Shown here one piece after another: positions 1 through 12,241 of a DNA stretch of 64,000 nucleotides. Below the pieces are notes generated by a model. The model ran no database searches. It had not been told where the DNA came from and was given only the letters and a program-made list of their open reading frames with translations. Numbering within the stretch: the stretch's first letter is position 1; every line of letters begins with the position of its first letter. The stretch lies in NCBI GenBank assembly GCA_021464245.1, contig JADCRB010000071.1, positions 1,612,001 to 1,676,000 on the forward strand, given 5' to 3'. The DNA is from Carallia brachiata. Taxonomy: Eukaryota > Streptophyta > Magnoliopsida > Malpighiales > Rhizophoraceae. Position numbers and translations under genes: made by a program.

Positions 1-320
1 CAACCCAACCGACTCCCACTAAAAGGAAGCTGTGCCCCCAACCTCCCGACTGCAGGCACGATAAGCGGAGTTAGGGGCCGAAACGGCGGCACTCCGACAC
101 CCCCAAACAGAAGAAACCAGAAAAAATGCAGGAAAAATGGAAGCCAAACCCCACCCCGACCACAAAATTGAGAGGAGACCCACTGGAACACCCAGAAAAC
201 GATCACAAACGCACCGACGAAGCTGACCAGGCAACACTAACCAGCAAAATGCTCTCGGCGCAGGTTAGAGGAAACCGACACACGATAGCAAATGCTGGAC
301 AGTCTCATTTCAAGAATTAA
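1..320. other. GC-richer edge segment, unassigned
   Basis: The first 280 bases are visibly richer in G+C than the AT-rich DNA that follows. Short open frames exist on both strands (126-320 plus, 19-237 minus), but neither resembles a protein I know. The segment could be the 5' untranslated or promoter end of a gene lying to the left on the minus strand, or part of an exon cut by the window edge. No function is assigned. Confidence 0.3.
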
Positions 321-449
321 TAACGTTATACTCATATGAGGAAGAAAACTAAAAAAAAAAAAAAAGAAATAAATCTTGTATACTGTGCACAAATGTATGT
401 AAGCAATCCATCTCAAAACACGTGATACAGGGACAGTTAGGAACTTTTA

Positions 450-924
450 TGCTGTGTTTGGGAGGGGGGAAAGTGAGGGGAGGGAGAGGAAAGTGAGAGA
501 ATTAAGGTAAATTATTGTGTTTGGAAAATGTTTGAAAAATGGGGGAGAGGAAAGTTTCTAATTCCTCTAATACTTCCTACCCCACCAAAACACTCCTCCC
601 AAAATGGGAGGAAAGTTGTTAGTTCTCATACTAAATTTATTAAATGACTCAATTACCCTTATATAATTTAAAAATTACAATTTTACCTAACTAAACAAAA
701 TTTTAATAGAATTTATATGAAGGATAAAATTGTTATTTCAACATATTTTATTCTTCTCCCTCACTTTTCACCTTTCCCAAAACAAAGAATTTATTTTCCT
801 CCTCTCATCACTTCTTTCCAAACACAAGAGAGAATAGAAAATATTCTCTTCCTCTAATAATCCTCTCCTCCACTTTCCTCTCCCTCACTTTCCTCTCCCT
901 CAAGAATTTTATCCAAATACAGTG
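450..924. mobile_element. Tourist-like MITE (475 bp) with TTA target duplication
   Basis: The left end reads TGCTGTGTTTGG and the right end CCAAATACAGTG, imperfect terminal inverted repeats. Purine-rich tracts of the type GGGAGAGGAAAGTGAG extend the inverted symmetry inward. The trinucleotide TTA sits at 447-449 and again at 925-927, the target duplication of PIF/Harbinger elements. There is no transposase, so it is non-autonomous. Confidence 0.75.
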
Positions 925-927
925 TTA

Positions 928-1690
928 GTTAAAAAGGGTGATTTAAGAACTGGAATCCAACTTCTCAGACACTACCCAGCTATGTTTACTTACATTCTCC
1001 ACACTATTTTTTTTTTTTTTTAATTTTTAAGAAGAATCATAACGTATACATATATAAGAAGAGGGGGATTGATAAAGAGTAAGATTTGAAACCCAACCTC
1101 ACTTGGACTTAATGTTCGATAACTAGTTGGACTATATTTGTCAGTTTCTCTGCACTTTTTAGTAGGCTTCTATCCCCTAACTATAAAGGACAGACACAGA
1201 CGCGACACTACGATACAAACACAATGACACATTAATCTTAAAAATATTAAGACATATATATATATATATTTGAATAATTTTATAAATTTTATTCACTTGA
1301 AAACACTTAAAAATATATTTATATAATTATCATAAATTTTAGAGATTTTTTATTTAAAAATATATCGTAAAATTTTTTATTCTTTATTGTAAAGTATCGA
1401 AATAGATATATAAAATTTATAATTAATTTATTTTTTTTGTTAAAGTTAAAAATAAGTTGAAGTCTGAATGTTTTAGAAATTACTGATAATTGATAATATT
1501 AAATTATAATTTTTAATATTTTTTTATTTGTTAAAAAATTATAAAAATATTTATGCGTGTTTGTGACATGTTGGATACTTATACTTTTCGTATCTGATAC
1601 ATGTATCTGAATTTTTTACAAAAAAATATTTTTAACAGATATTTTTAACTGTAGCAATTACATATTTAACACACAATATTTTTAAATTTA
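928..1690. other. Intergenic, AT-rich
   Basis: Low-complexity AT-rich DNA with a poly-T run near 1,007-1,021 and a short TA microsatellite near 1,255-1,270. I see no gene or structural RNA. Confidence 0.6.
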
Positions 1691-1968
1691 GGGTATGTTT
1701 GTTTCCAGGAAAAAATTTTACAGGAAAAAATTTTACAGGTTTTCCGGCGTTTGTTTCACGGAAAATATTTTACATAGGCAAAATTTGGGGAAAATTTTTA
1801 GATTTTCAGGTAAAATAACTTCTCCTTTGCAGAGCTGAAGTTATTTTCAGGGAAAACACAAACTGTGCTATAAGTAAGTGACAAAGAAAAATCATTATTT
1901 TTACTGCAAATATTTTTCCCTGCAAATATTTTACAAATGTAAGTTATTTTACAGCAAATAAACGACCC
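1691..1968. mobile_element. Small MITE, family also present at 49.5 kb
   Basis: A 278-bp element with ends GGGTATGTTTGTTT and AAATAAACGACCC (inverted, imperfect) flanked by TTA at 1,688-1,690 and 1,969-1,971. Its interior, with repeated AAAATTTT and AAATATTTTAC blocks and a GAGCTGAAGTT core, reappears around 49,457-49,731 in intron 2 of ALDH copy D, so this is a repeated family. It is non-autonomous. Confidence 0.75.
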
Positions 1969-1971
1969 TTA

Positions 1972-4254
1972 AGTGCGTCCATACTTCATAGTGTCCAACC
2001 AAAGCCATGAACCGTCAACACTGTTATCTCAAATGCATAAAAAGCCCGAGAGACGAATCACATTACTGAAAGAGACGAATCACATTACACACGGATTTTT
2101 CCCGTAAAATGGGCCTCGAGGGTCAGAAAATCAAGTTCCAATTGCGGAGCACTGCTTTGGATTTTGAAAAGTAAGGCTACCAAAGTTTCAAACGTGGGCT
2201 GCTTGGCTCGGGATGTGAAAGGGGGCCCCGTTTTTGTTTAGTTAGTTCGGTGCGTGGACCTAGATTTTTTGCCTATGCATATCTTGGAGACTTAGACACA
2301 CATACAGAAGACAAAAAATGAGGCCATTTCATACCAAAATCAGGCTTTTTGATAATAGAATAAACCAGAAATTATATTTTATCTAAGTAGGTTGGACTAC
2401 AACTTGACAATGAAACTTGACCCACAAAATAATTTCCTTCATTGATATGAACAATTACTCCATTAATATGTCTGGTGACGAGTAGGACATTGTTTTGGCT
2501 GTTAGCGCACATGGCTACCTTATTTTATCTGCCTTTGGTTGTTGACTATATGGTTTTCTCTCTTGGAAAGTCAAGCACTTAACACACTATGTATTAAAAA
2601 ATGGGTATTGTCACTTAGAAAGAAAAAATTTATTAGAGAAAATTTTAAATTATAATTTATTATATTTATTGTGTAATTATCTAAATTGTAAGTATAATTA
2701 AAAAATAAAAAAATTATAATTTTTTAATTATACAATAAATTAATTAAATTACAAACATTTTTCAAACAATTACAATCCAAAAAAATTTCCGTCAACGTGG
2801 CATCTGGACAAGAAACTTTTCCCTTAAAAAAGACGGTTGAAACTGATTTTCGGTAGACTAGAGTGTTTTGGATGGATACAATTGAGTCTGAAATTGACAT
2901 ATCTGACGCGTAAAATCATTTGGCACGCCACCAAACATATTATGAATGTATTTTATTTTGTTGCTCTGCAAGTGTCTGTCGCTATACAAAAAGGAAAAAA
3001 AAAGAAAAATCCACTACCTATGAGGATCAAAATCGTTATCTTATCGAGAATGGAAAAAGACAGGTAACAAAAAGGCTAACCTATTCAATCCGTTTTGGCA
3101 CAGAGTAAGCATTAGATAATTAGTTGAATTGAATTCATAAATTTGAAATTCGCTTAAAATTCTGTAATAAGAAAATACATCGTACGGATCTCATTGAATT
3201 TTACGTAAAATTACAAAATAATAAATATCTGTAAGAAGACAATTGTTATAATAATAATCTTTTATTTCAGAAAGAAAAGTTTTTGGGCATGCTGGGAAGG
3301 AGATAGACGGCCTTTTGCCATATAACCGTTACGAACGGGCTAATGACATGCTCTTCCAATGAGCTGGAACATGGAAACATGCGGTCCAGATCATCGATCG
3401 TCTTTCGCCGTCTAGTCCACCCTCCAAAAGTAATATGCTCTATGCCTTTTTACTTTTAATGAGATTATTATCGATGAGACACGTAAAAGATATATAATTA
3501 ATTTAATAATATTTAATAATTTATATTTTTTATTTTTTAAGTTTAATCTTTTGTGATCGAATAATTTAAATTATTGTATATTTATTGCTCTATTATTGTT
3601 ACGTGCTCAAAAATTTTTCGATTTTCCTTTCTAAACACCAAGATCAAAGCAAGCGGGGTCGCCATTACAGGCATTCAGCGCGTAATCCGCCCGCGATTCT
3701 GAAAACATATCCGTGACATTCTCCCTAATTGCCCCATCCTCCCACAAATGCTAACGTTTTTCAGTTAATAATGTCTATTTATGATGAGTTAGCGAAGTAA
3801 TGACAAGGTAACCGTACCAGGAAGATGTTGTTTGGATTTTAGTTTAATGTTGTATTCTTTATTTTTATATAAAATAAAGGTTTGATGTAGCTCCCTTTAA
3901 TGAAAAAACAAAATTTAATGTCTCATTGATTTATTCATGGTTTGTTTATTCTAATGTGCAGTTTTTTTTTAAATTATTGTTAGAATAATTTTTTATTTAG
4001 CACTAATTTTTTTATTTTTTTTAAATATAGTCTTAAACATTTAGAAATCAGAATTGAAACAAAAAATTATAATAATTTTAAACACAATATGAAATACCCA
4101 ATAGAAGCAAGCAGGTCATTCCTTGCATCCTGCAGTGGCAGAACTGCGGTTTTTTTTTTTTTCCCTCTCCTTTTTCTTCTTTTAGCCTTTTTGGTTTCTT
4201 CTTGATAACTCTGTCTCTCTCTCTCTCTCTGTCCGAGTCAATGAGAGCTCGATC
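1972..4254. other. Intergenic and putative IST1 promoter region
   Basis: No convincing gene. Short frames at 2,837-3,108 lack coding character. A GC-richer patch at 3,280-3,430 and the CT-rich run at 4,210-4,232 precede the IST1-like gene and may belong to its promoter and 5' leader; that is inference only. Confidence 0.4.
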
Positions 4255-4354
4255 AATGGCAGATGTGCCACTTTTTTAGTTGGCTCTAAATCAAGGCTCT
4301 TCGAGGTCTATTCGAACCAGATCTGTTGCCGTGACTCGAAGTAGGTGCTGGAAG

Positions 4355-7300
4355 ATGCTGGACGGGCTTCTTGGTCGAGGCTTTGCCTCCAAATGGTACA
4401 ATTACAATCCACACCTCTTCTTCGTTTTTTTTTTTCCTTTTTTTTTTGCTCCTCAAATCTGGATTTTCAAGAGTATGATTCTTGCTTTTGGAGCAATTTG
4501 ATTTTTTTGTGTTTTTTTTTTTTTTTGGATTTCTTGTTTGGTGTAGTAAATCGCTGATTAAGCTGATGAAGAGTCGGATCGATGTGATACGAAGAAAGAG
4601 GAACGCTACTCTCAAGTTTTTGAAGAAAGACATTGCTGATCTGCTCATTGATGGCCGCGACGTCAATGCCTATGGCAGGGTAGTTTTATTAGCCTTTATA
4701 ATCTTTTTTTTTTTTTTCTGTTTCTGATGCAATATTATAAATATAATTGTGTGCATTCTGTGAATGATGGAACAGGCTGAAGGGCTTCTGGCCGAATTGA
4801 CCCTATCATCTTGTTACGATCTTGTTGAGCAATATTGTGATTTTGTTTTGAAGCATCTTTCAGTCATGCAAAAGATGAGGTATCTCAAATGTCTTGCGAC
4901 TGTTCATTAATTTAAATTTCTAATTTTGACGGAACCAGTTATGTTTTGTGCCTTTCTCTGGGAGTTTTATCCGTCTGCTTACGTATGAATGCTGCTATAC
5001 GTTACTGGCTTAGTTTAGATGGCAATTGCAAACACTGCGATGAGATTAAAAAGATGGGAGATTGTCGTGTTTGTGATTGATCTTCTCTATAATACAGCAA
5101 GCTTCCGTAGATTATTAGCTATCATAAATTGATTCTTTTGTTTATGAGTTTGTGATATGAATGGACTCAGTTGATTTCCGAGTGAGGTAAATGTTATGAT
5201 TGTATGAAGGAGTGCAGATTTGTGGGCAAAATTTTATTGGAAAATATTTTAGCCTCATCATTTTTGCTTTCTTGTTTGAATATCAGCCTGTGGGGATTAA
5301 ACAGTTGACCCCTTAATCATAGCGAAAAGATGAATTACATTCTATTATATTGAGAGCCACATAGCCTGTAAATCAGCATGAAAAATTCATTTTTTCATAT
5401 TCCCATTAGCTGCTGTTTGGATGGATTTCCTATGGAGAGAGGCCCAAACAACAGGTGATATTTTAGGGACATATGTGTAAAGGCAATTATTCTAGGTTCA
5501 TGTCTTGCCAACCTTGCAATGTTAATACTTTGTTAGTATTATCAACAAGATATTACTGCAGCAGCACCTCTGGATAGGTGATTGGCTGATTGCCTACCAG
5601 TTCCTTTGGCACGAGGCTTGTATACTTTTTTTTTTTTTTTTGTGGCTATCCTACTACCAATTCAGAAAGTGGTTGCTCTTGTTTATCATCCATCAACTTG
5701 CATGCAAAGTTAGGCAGCATTATCAACTTATACTAAATTGTCGATACAAGCTATAACCTAGAATCTTGTATAGAACAGCAATGAATAATCATATATTTTG
5801 GGTATCGCATTACTCTCCCATTTTTTATGTTTACGTTCTGGAACTGCAAAATGGGTTAGAATTGCACTTTCCATATTTAAAATTTATGGCTTATGACATG
5901 GCAGGACATTTGCATAGTTTGTTTGGAACATTCAACTTTTCCAAACTTATTGATTAATATTTGAGGCCTGTCTTCTTTGCAGTCACTGTCCTGAGGATTG
6001 TAGGGAAGCTGTGTCGTCCCTGATGTTTGCTGCTGCGAGATTTTCTGATCTGCCAGAGTTACGTGATTTAAGGCACATTTTTTTCAAAAGATATGGAACT
6101 TCTGTAGAACTGTTTGAAAATAAGAAGGTATATCTGGACTGAGGGTTTGTTTATCTGCAATTGCTTTACTGCAGCTGACTTAAGTTGTTTGTTACTAGTT
6201 CGTTGAGAATTTATCTTCAAAACCCTTTAAAATGGAGCAAAAGTTCGGCTAATGCAAGATGTAGCCTCAGAATTCTCCTTAAAATGGGACTCCAGGGGTT
6301 TCGAGCAAAGGATGTCTAGACCCCCATCAGTCCCACAGGTTTGCTTCTATGTTTCTCTTTATTCCCCCTCCCCCCCTAAAAAAAGAATAAACTATTTACA
6401 CAGGATTCATGAAATTCTTAATACTTTTTTTTTCTTCCAAACAGACATGGCCTCCACTTGCCTCCCCTGCCAGTTTGTTGCAAAAAGAATTATTCTATTC
6501 TTCTACCTCCACTTATTGCTTCCTTATTTGCGTCTGTTTTGCAGGGAAAACAAAAAAAGTATGGATCTGTACCACCAATGATGACAAACACTTGTCAGTT
6601 AATGGCAAAGATGCAATGAGGACAAACACGAAGTTGTGTCCAAACAAATATTGAGCATACCAATGTTACATGCAGAGTGCTCAATAACAAGGAGGATAAT
6701 TTCTCCAGAGGAAATAAGCTTGATCCCCAACTGGCACACTGTGTCCCCAGCAATGGATACAAGGCAACCAGTTTCAGGGAGGAAGATGTCCTGTATAGGA
6801 ACAATGGAGATATTTTGTTCCAAGCAAAGCAAGAAGCCACTTTGCAGAAGCACGAAAGTTGGAAGGAGGATGCTTCCCTAAAAGCAATTAGATTAGGTGT
6901 TCATCTCAGAGGAAAATGGTGGATAGAATTGATGGTGGACCCAAGCTGCCTAATGGTAGGGAAAATAAAGTGGCCAGAGGAGATGGTGAGGACGTTTTCA
7001 CTTGTGGAAGCCCAGATTCTTCACCTAGTTATGGAGGATTATTGACAAACAATGATTGTAGCAGCTCAGTGGCTGGAACTTGTTACGCTGGTCAACATAA
7101 TATGGTAAATTCCACAAGAGATGTTCAGGACAAAAGGTGCATTATATGCAACCCCACAACAAGAATTTCATTCCTCCTCCTTACACGAAACCTAATTCAA
7201 AGCTGAAGGATGGAAAATATGGAGCTAATTTAGGAACTTACCATACTGGTTCTGAAGGAAATGTAATTCTGATTGATCCTTTTAAGTACAATAGAGTGAC

Positions 7301-7967
7301 TGCCAGCAATTGCTCAGAGAAAATCCAGGAAGGATCTTGTCAGCCCAACCATGAGGGCAGGGTATTGGACGTACAGTGGGCAATGGCAATGGACATGAGC
7401 ACATTAATTATTACCAGGATAAGGGATTAGTAATCCCATGTCAAAATCAAAATCCTCAAGGAGGAGGCATTCAAAGTCAGTCTCCAGTTATAATGAAACT
7501 GGTCATTTGGAAGATGCAGTGCTAAAGAGAAGACCGAGGAGCAGGAGAAGGGATAACTCAAAACGAGGCCTTCAAATCTTATTTGATGATGAGCAGAATG
7601 AAGTTGATGAAGAGGAAAGGAGGATAGATAAATTGTTGATCCACTATAGTAAGAAGCCGTCGTATATCAAGATGACAAAGTGAGAAGAAAGCCCAAAACT
7701 AGTCAGGGACTTCACCAGGGCACAGAAGTAGTTAAGTCCCCATTGCACATTAGCAGAGATGAGACTGATGAGATCTCAGAGAAAGTTCCTCTTCCACCCC
7801 GATCAGTTTCCCTACCTCATGAGCAAACTACATCAGGGGCAACAAAATTGTTTACGCGTGCTGCCTCCTTTCTGCCAGACAGGTCGAGCCCAGCTCGGCA
7901 TGTGCATCCAAAGTTACCTGATTACGATGATTTAGCTGCCCATTTTGCAGCCTTGAAAGGGAGGTAA
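4355..7967 (+). CDS. IST1-like protein (regulator of Vps4/ESCRT-III), frame-disrupted
   Basis: Members of this family bind ESCRT-III and Vps4 and act in multivesicular-body sorting. Exons read as 4355-4395, 4547-4679, 4776-4879, 5983-6127, 6199-6338 and a long last exon from 6545, with GT-AG borders. The start codon opens MLDGLLGRGFASK; exons 2-4 give the helical IST1 domain (KSLIKLMKSRIDVIRRKRNA, then the VEQYCDFVLKH region). The last exon encodes a long low-complexity tail ending DYDDLAAHFAALKGR and stop. The reading frame breaks by one base in exon 5 (near 6,248, before MQDVASEF) and about six more times between 6,575 and 7,680, although each piece remains recognisable on its own. Exon phases agree apart from those breaks. 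It is either a recent pseudogene or a gene with consensus indel errors. The identity is secure; function in this copy is not. Confidence 0.85.
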
Positions 7968-8631
7968 TTCACTCGGCTATTGTATCAGCATCCTTTCCAT
8001 CGTTATGATTGATTCATGAAATTTTCCTTGCATTGTTTCCCGTGATGGGCCGTATACTGTATTTGAGGAAGAAGGCAAGTGTATGGTTCAATATAACGGC
8101 GGAAGTGCTTCCTGGGTTGGGCTCTAATTACATGCAGCGATTCCAGAGCAACTGGACCATAGCCCCCACGTTTTTGGGCATGGGTATTGTTCTGTTTCTG
8201 CAATCAATGGGCCTCCAGAATAAGAATCTTGTTGTAACACCCCTTCAGTTTCCAGACTGGTCGTGGACGTTGTATTGTAACTCCCAAAGTCAGAGCTTCT
8301 ACATGCTGGTTGACAGATGAGGAAGATGAGGCTCTCATTCTATTCTCGTTTGCTAATCCTGTACTGGACTTCCACATTATATGTAAGTACTGGCAGTTCC
8401 ACTGTTGGCCTATTTAATTTATTAGTAAGTGACCAACATGGCCTTAATGTTACAGAAATGAGAAATCCTACTAGCTTTGTCAGAACAAAAGGACCACTTT
8501 AAATTTTTCCTCTCGTCCTTGTCAAAGGTGAGTGACTGTTTACCGCCAAATTAAAGAGCTTTGTCTTTTTACTGGCTCCCATTTCCCCTGGAGGGAGACG
8601 CACGGGGAGGGAGAGAGAGAGAGAGAGAGAG
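7968..8631 (+). other. IST1 3' region and upstream leader of the next gene
   Basis: Probable 3' untranslated sequence of the IST1-like gene followed by a short spacer. A GA dinucleotide run (about 8,610-8,632) directly precedes the next ATG, a common feature of plant 5' leaders. No separate gene is supported; the short frames here are in different phases and have no recognisable content. Confidence 0.4.
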
Positions 8632-9453
8632 ATGGTGAGCACATCCAAGGTGATCATGGAGGCAACGCTGGTAATGGCGGTGAGCCTTGCCATAGTGTTG
8701 GGACTTATCCTGGTGCTACTAGCTGAGTTATACTGCACTCTCCTGCTTCGTGGCTCCAGGAATCACCACCACCATCAACACCCAAACGCAATGACTTCCC
8801 CCCAATGCATCCTCCTCGCCACAAAATACGCAGCCCCGACAAAACCAACGATTTTTACCTCAACTAACTAGCTACTATGCCCAAGGGGTTCTCCAGGCGC
8901 CAAGAACCGTCCTTTTTCCTGCAGCTTCCTGCGAGGAAAACAGCATCGTAGTGCCAGTGAACAAACATTCCTAACTCCGTCATATCCTTGAAGTCCATGC
9001 CCAAGAGTCAAGCCCCAACAAATTGGACTCACAAGAACTTCGCCTGCGTCAAAATCCCCTGGAGAAATCTCAATTCGGATTCCTAATAGCAATATTTGCA
9101 AAGCAAAATCTTGTGCCGTTGGCGAACAGCATTTTATTTATATATCCAATCCAATCTACGACAACAAAGCAAGCAGGCCTGGCAGGGTGGTTACCCCATT
9201 TGAAACTCCCGATTCATCTCCATTGAATTTGGAAGCAGGTGGTTCTTCAGGGGATGAGGGGACGCTCCAGGTATCCCCGTCTAGTCCCACATTCACCCCT
9301 CCATTGACTCCAATGAAGAAGCCTCCAGCAAAGGCTCTCTCAATTTCCTTGAAAGATGCAAGGTCCTTGGGCACTTCAGCCAGTGATTCTGTCAGTCATA
9401 ATGGCCTCTCGTCATCATCCTCAGGGTCTCCATGCACGTGTCCTACATGGTAA
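8632..9453 (+). pseudogene. Uncharacterised plant single-pass membrane protein, broken frame
   Basis: The ATG follows a GA repeat. The N-terminus (about residues 8-36) is a strong hydrophobic segment (VMAVSLAIVLGLILVLLAEL), followed by a His/Ser-rich stretch. Further pieces read YYAQGVLQAPRTVLFPA (8,873 on), then HFIYISNPIYDN and TPFETPDSSP, ending TPPLTPMKKPPAKA, DARSLGTSASDS and a Ser-rich C-terminus with stop at 9,451-9,453. I recognise the order YAQGVL, YISNPIYDN, TPFETPD, TPPLTPMKK, DARSLGTS, Ser-rich tail from a plant-only family of unknown function. The frame shifts near 8,860 and again near 9,045, and between them an in-frame TAA lies at 8,972-8,974. The in-frame stop argues for real decay, though indel errors cannot be excluded. 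An intact protein would be about 270 residues from one exon. Confidence 0.6.
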
Positions 9454-9574
9454 TTGCATCATATTTGTGTCAAGAAATAGATGAAAGTAAACGGCGTTAT
9501 TACTTTCTTAATTTCTTGTTTTCGTGGCATGATACCTTTTTGGGCAGGGACAGATGCAAGTTGGGGTGAGCCAT

Positions 9575-9585
9575 TTAGCCATTGT

Positions 9586-9616
<31 letters not shown>

Positions 9617-9779
9617 CGGTAAAGAGGGAAGGTCAATGACTCAACTTAAGTAATTACAATCTGAAAAAGTGAAACCTTCTTAACATCTTTCTCTAAAAGT
9701 GAAAGGAAACCTAGAGGAGATTGGATTAAGAACCCTAAACCAAGACTTTAAATGAGTGCGAAATTAGCCATTGTGTTTT
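9575..9779 (-). mobile_element. Retro-inserted sequence with poly-T head and 16-bp target duplication
   Basis: The 16-mer TTAGCCATTGTGTTTT occurs at 9,575-9,590 and again at 9,764-9,779. Between the copies is a run of about 30 T followed by about 150 bp of unique sequence. A poly-T start on the + strand means the element lies on the minus strand with a 3' poly-A tail. This is the signature of LINE-machinery retroposition (SINE or truncated retrocopy). I do not recognise the body. Confidence 0.8.
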
Positions 9780-9799
9780 CTATACAAAAGCTATAGTAT

Positions 9800-9990
9800 G
9801 TACTATTTAGCCCAGTGGTACTGCCTTGTCCCCTCTGCATTAACGCTCTTGCCCCTCCCCCCATGCCTCCAGTCTCGAGTTCGAGCTCCTAGGAGACTCC
9901 GCTGTTTTAGAGACTGTTTTCGACAAATTTACACTGAGTTTCAACCTTGTCAGTTGGTCAATATTTATACCTACTAGATCAACCCTGTCA
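9800..9990 (+). repeat. Possible tRNA-derived SINE
   Basis: TAGCCCAGTGG at 9,808-9,818 resembles an internal pol III A box, and GAGTTCGAGCTC at 9,877-9,888 resembles a B box, although the spacing of about 60 bp is wider than in a tRNA. No cloverleaf can be drawn, so it is not a tRNA gene. The ends and target duplication are not clear. Confidence 0.4.
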
Positions 9991-12096
9991 ATTGGTTAAT
10001 TTCATAATAATTAATATATTTTCTTTATTTGTCATCATATATATTAGCTTTTTATTATATTTATACATATAAATTTTGTCCATCTCAAATTTTTTTTAGA
10101 TCCATTACTGTGTATTAGAATGTGGGGCTATCGTTAGTGCGGTAATAGTTATTATCTGATGGAGCCAAAACACCTGGACCGGCTGGCGTGGGACATGAAC
10201 CGGTCACCCACGCATACGCCCACGCTGGCCAACATTAGTTACTGTTACTCTTTCTCCTTTTATGTTCGTTGCAGAATTGCTTTAATTGTTTTCTTTTGCT
10301 TGTCTGGGGTTTTTTTGGAAAGTCGTTGACGCTTCTCTCTGCTGCTGTTGGTACAAAACAAGCTGTTCTTTTGTTCTCGTATGCGGAAAAGGGCTGGTGA
10401 AGGTGCATGTGATCTTTTAAGAGACTGACTTTTTTGCAGATGTAAAAAAGCAAAAATGATAACACAGAGAAAATACAGCAGATTCTTTTTTCGGTTGAAT
10501 ACAAAATCGTTTTGCATTATGAAAAATTTATGACGGATGAAATATTGAAAAGTAGCATCTCTCTGTTTTTGAGGGGCCTTGAATGCTACTTTCTATGCAT
10601 TAAAAGCTAGAAAACAAACTGCCACCTGCGAGGCATTTGTCCACATTAGATTATGATCACTCCTGGCGGTTTCATCAAGCCCCATGGCCATGGGCCAAGA
10701 AGCTTCAGTTTGACAGTTGCTGCGCTGCCTCAATTGTTTTCAGAAGTATTTCTCAGTGAACTGGGCACCTTCATTACTGGGCGCCTCCATTTCCTAGGTT
10801 GTGTGCCCATTTTTTTTACCCTAAACCCAAAAATATTTTTTAAAAAAAAACATAAAAAATAAGGCCTTGAAGTTAAAATACAGCTGAACCCCGTGGTCTC
10901 CTCGTAGCTGCATATTAGTTCATAATGTGGTTCCATTCCATCTACTTAAGCCTCCTCCTTTGGAGGATATATATTTACTATATTATGCAATTTGAGCGTC
11001 ATTAATCTTCACATTAGAATGCTTTAGGTCTAGATTCTAAGAAACAGGCTACAGATACCTTGAGGGTTGAGAGGTTTTAATTTTTAAAGACTCTAGATAG
11101 CACAAATTCCATTTTCAGGGCCCAAGCCTTGATGATTTCACATATTCCTAAAAAATATAACTTCATTAGGGAGATACACCTTTTTATTTCATACAAGATT
11201 ATTTTTGAAGATTGAGCCTTCCAAAGTAAGAGAGCATAAAAAAATACGGAAAAGATAGGTGGCAAAATGTTAGTGGCCAAACAGAGTTCAAATGGTATTT
11301 AGCTTGCGCATTGAAATTTATATTTTTTAATTACAATAACAAAAAATGATAAAAAAATATTACTTATTTTTACTATTTATATTTTTGTAACTGCAGTTAC
11401 ACAAAATATAAATTTTGTTACACAAATATCGTTTGGATGTTGTTTGACCACCAATATTTAGCCATGTAATGAAACCCAAAAAAATAAATATTTTGTAGAG
11501 CAAATATGAAAGTAAAAGTGTAAATCCTTATTATTATTAAAAAAAAAAAAAAAAAAACACCCCTTTTAACCGCTAAGATGAAGGATGCCACTCGCTCCGT
11601 TAGCAGAAAAAGTTGTACACATACATAAGAGCAGCATTTAAATTATATTTCTGGCAAAAAATTCACAGATAAATTCAGGGAGCCAAAAAAAAGTAGAAAA
11701 TATTGATTTTATAAGCTGAACAGAGAAGAAATAGTAGAGAGAGGCTTGAAGATGCTTAGAGTTAGTATTAGTTACATTTGCAGGCTCTGAACTTTTCTGA
11801 ATTTGCAATTTGCTAGTTAAAATTTGGGTAAAATCATAATTAACTCCTAAAGTTTGTCTTACATTGTAATTAGGTCCTCACAATTATATGGATGAAATAA
11901 TTTATTATGATTAGGTGATTATATATAATAATAACTAATAAAATATATAGTTCAATTATTTTTCGGTTTAACAGCCTTTTTGGGATTTCCATTGACCACC
12001 GAGAGGATGATGATTGTTATGGCATTACTGTTTTTGGACCTACATATTATCAGGCCCTTACACAGCAAAACTTCCAGCCCTGCGCGCCATGCGTTG
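9991..12096. other. Intergenic, no gene seen
   Basis: AT-rich DNA with several homopolymer runs (for example poly-A at about 11,540-11,557). Short frames on both strands (10,235-10,517 minus, 10,653-10,862 plus) have no recognisable product. Nothing further is supported. Confidence 0.55.
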
Positions 12097-12241
12097 CCCT
12101 CGCCGAGTTTTTTTTTTTTTTTTTTTATTAAAAAAATATTTTATTAATGATAATCAATTTCTACACAATTTCAAATTGAAAATGCTGGATATATCTGCAC
12201 TCGCAGAAATAGAAGACGGCCAAGTTGAGGCCCTCGCCGAG
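12097..12241 (-). mobile_element. Short retro-insertion with poly-T head and 11-14 bp target duplication
   Basis: CCCTCGCCGAG is present at 12,097-12,107 and 12,231-12,241 (GCCCTCGCCGAGTT if the shared flanking bases are counted). The 123-bp insert starts with about 19 T. Read on the minus strand it ends with an AATAAA-type signal just before the poly-A, as expected for a 5'-truncated retrocopy of a transcript or a LINE/SINE 3' end. Confidence 0.75.

Noticed and set aside
9808..9888. Possible tRNA gene
   Set aside because: Box-like motifs are present, but the spacing is too wide and no acceptor stem or cloverleaf can be formed; kept only as a possible SINE.
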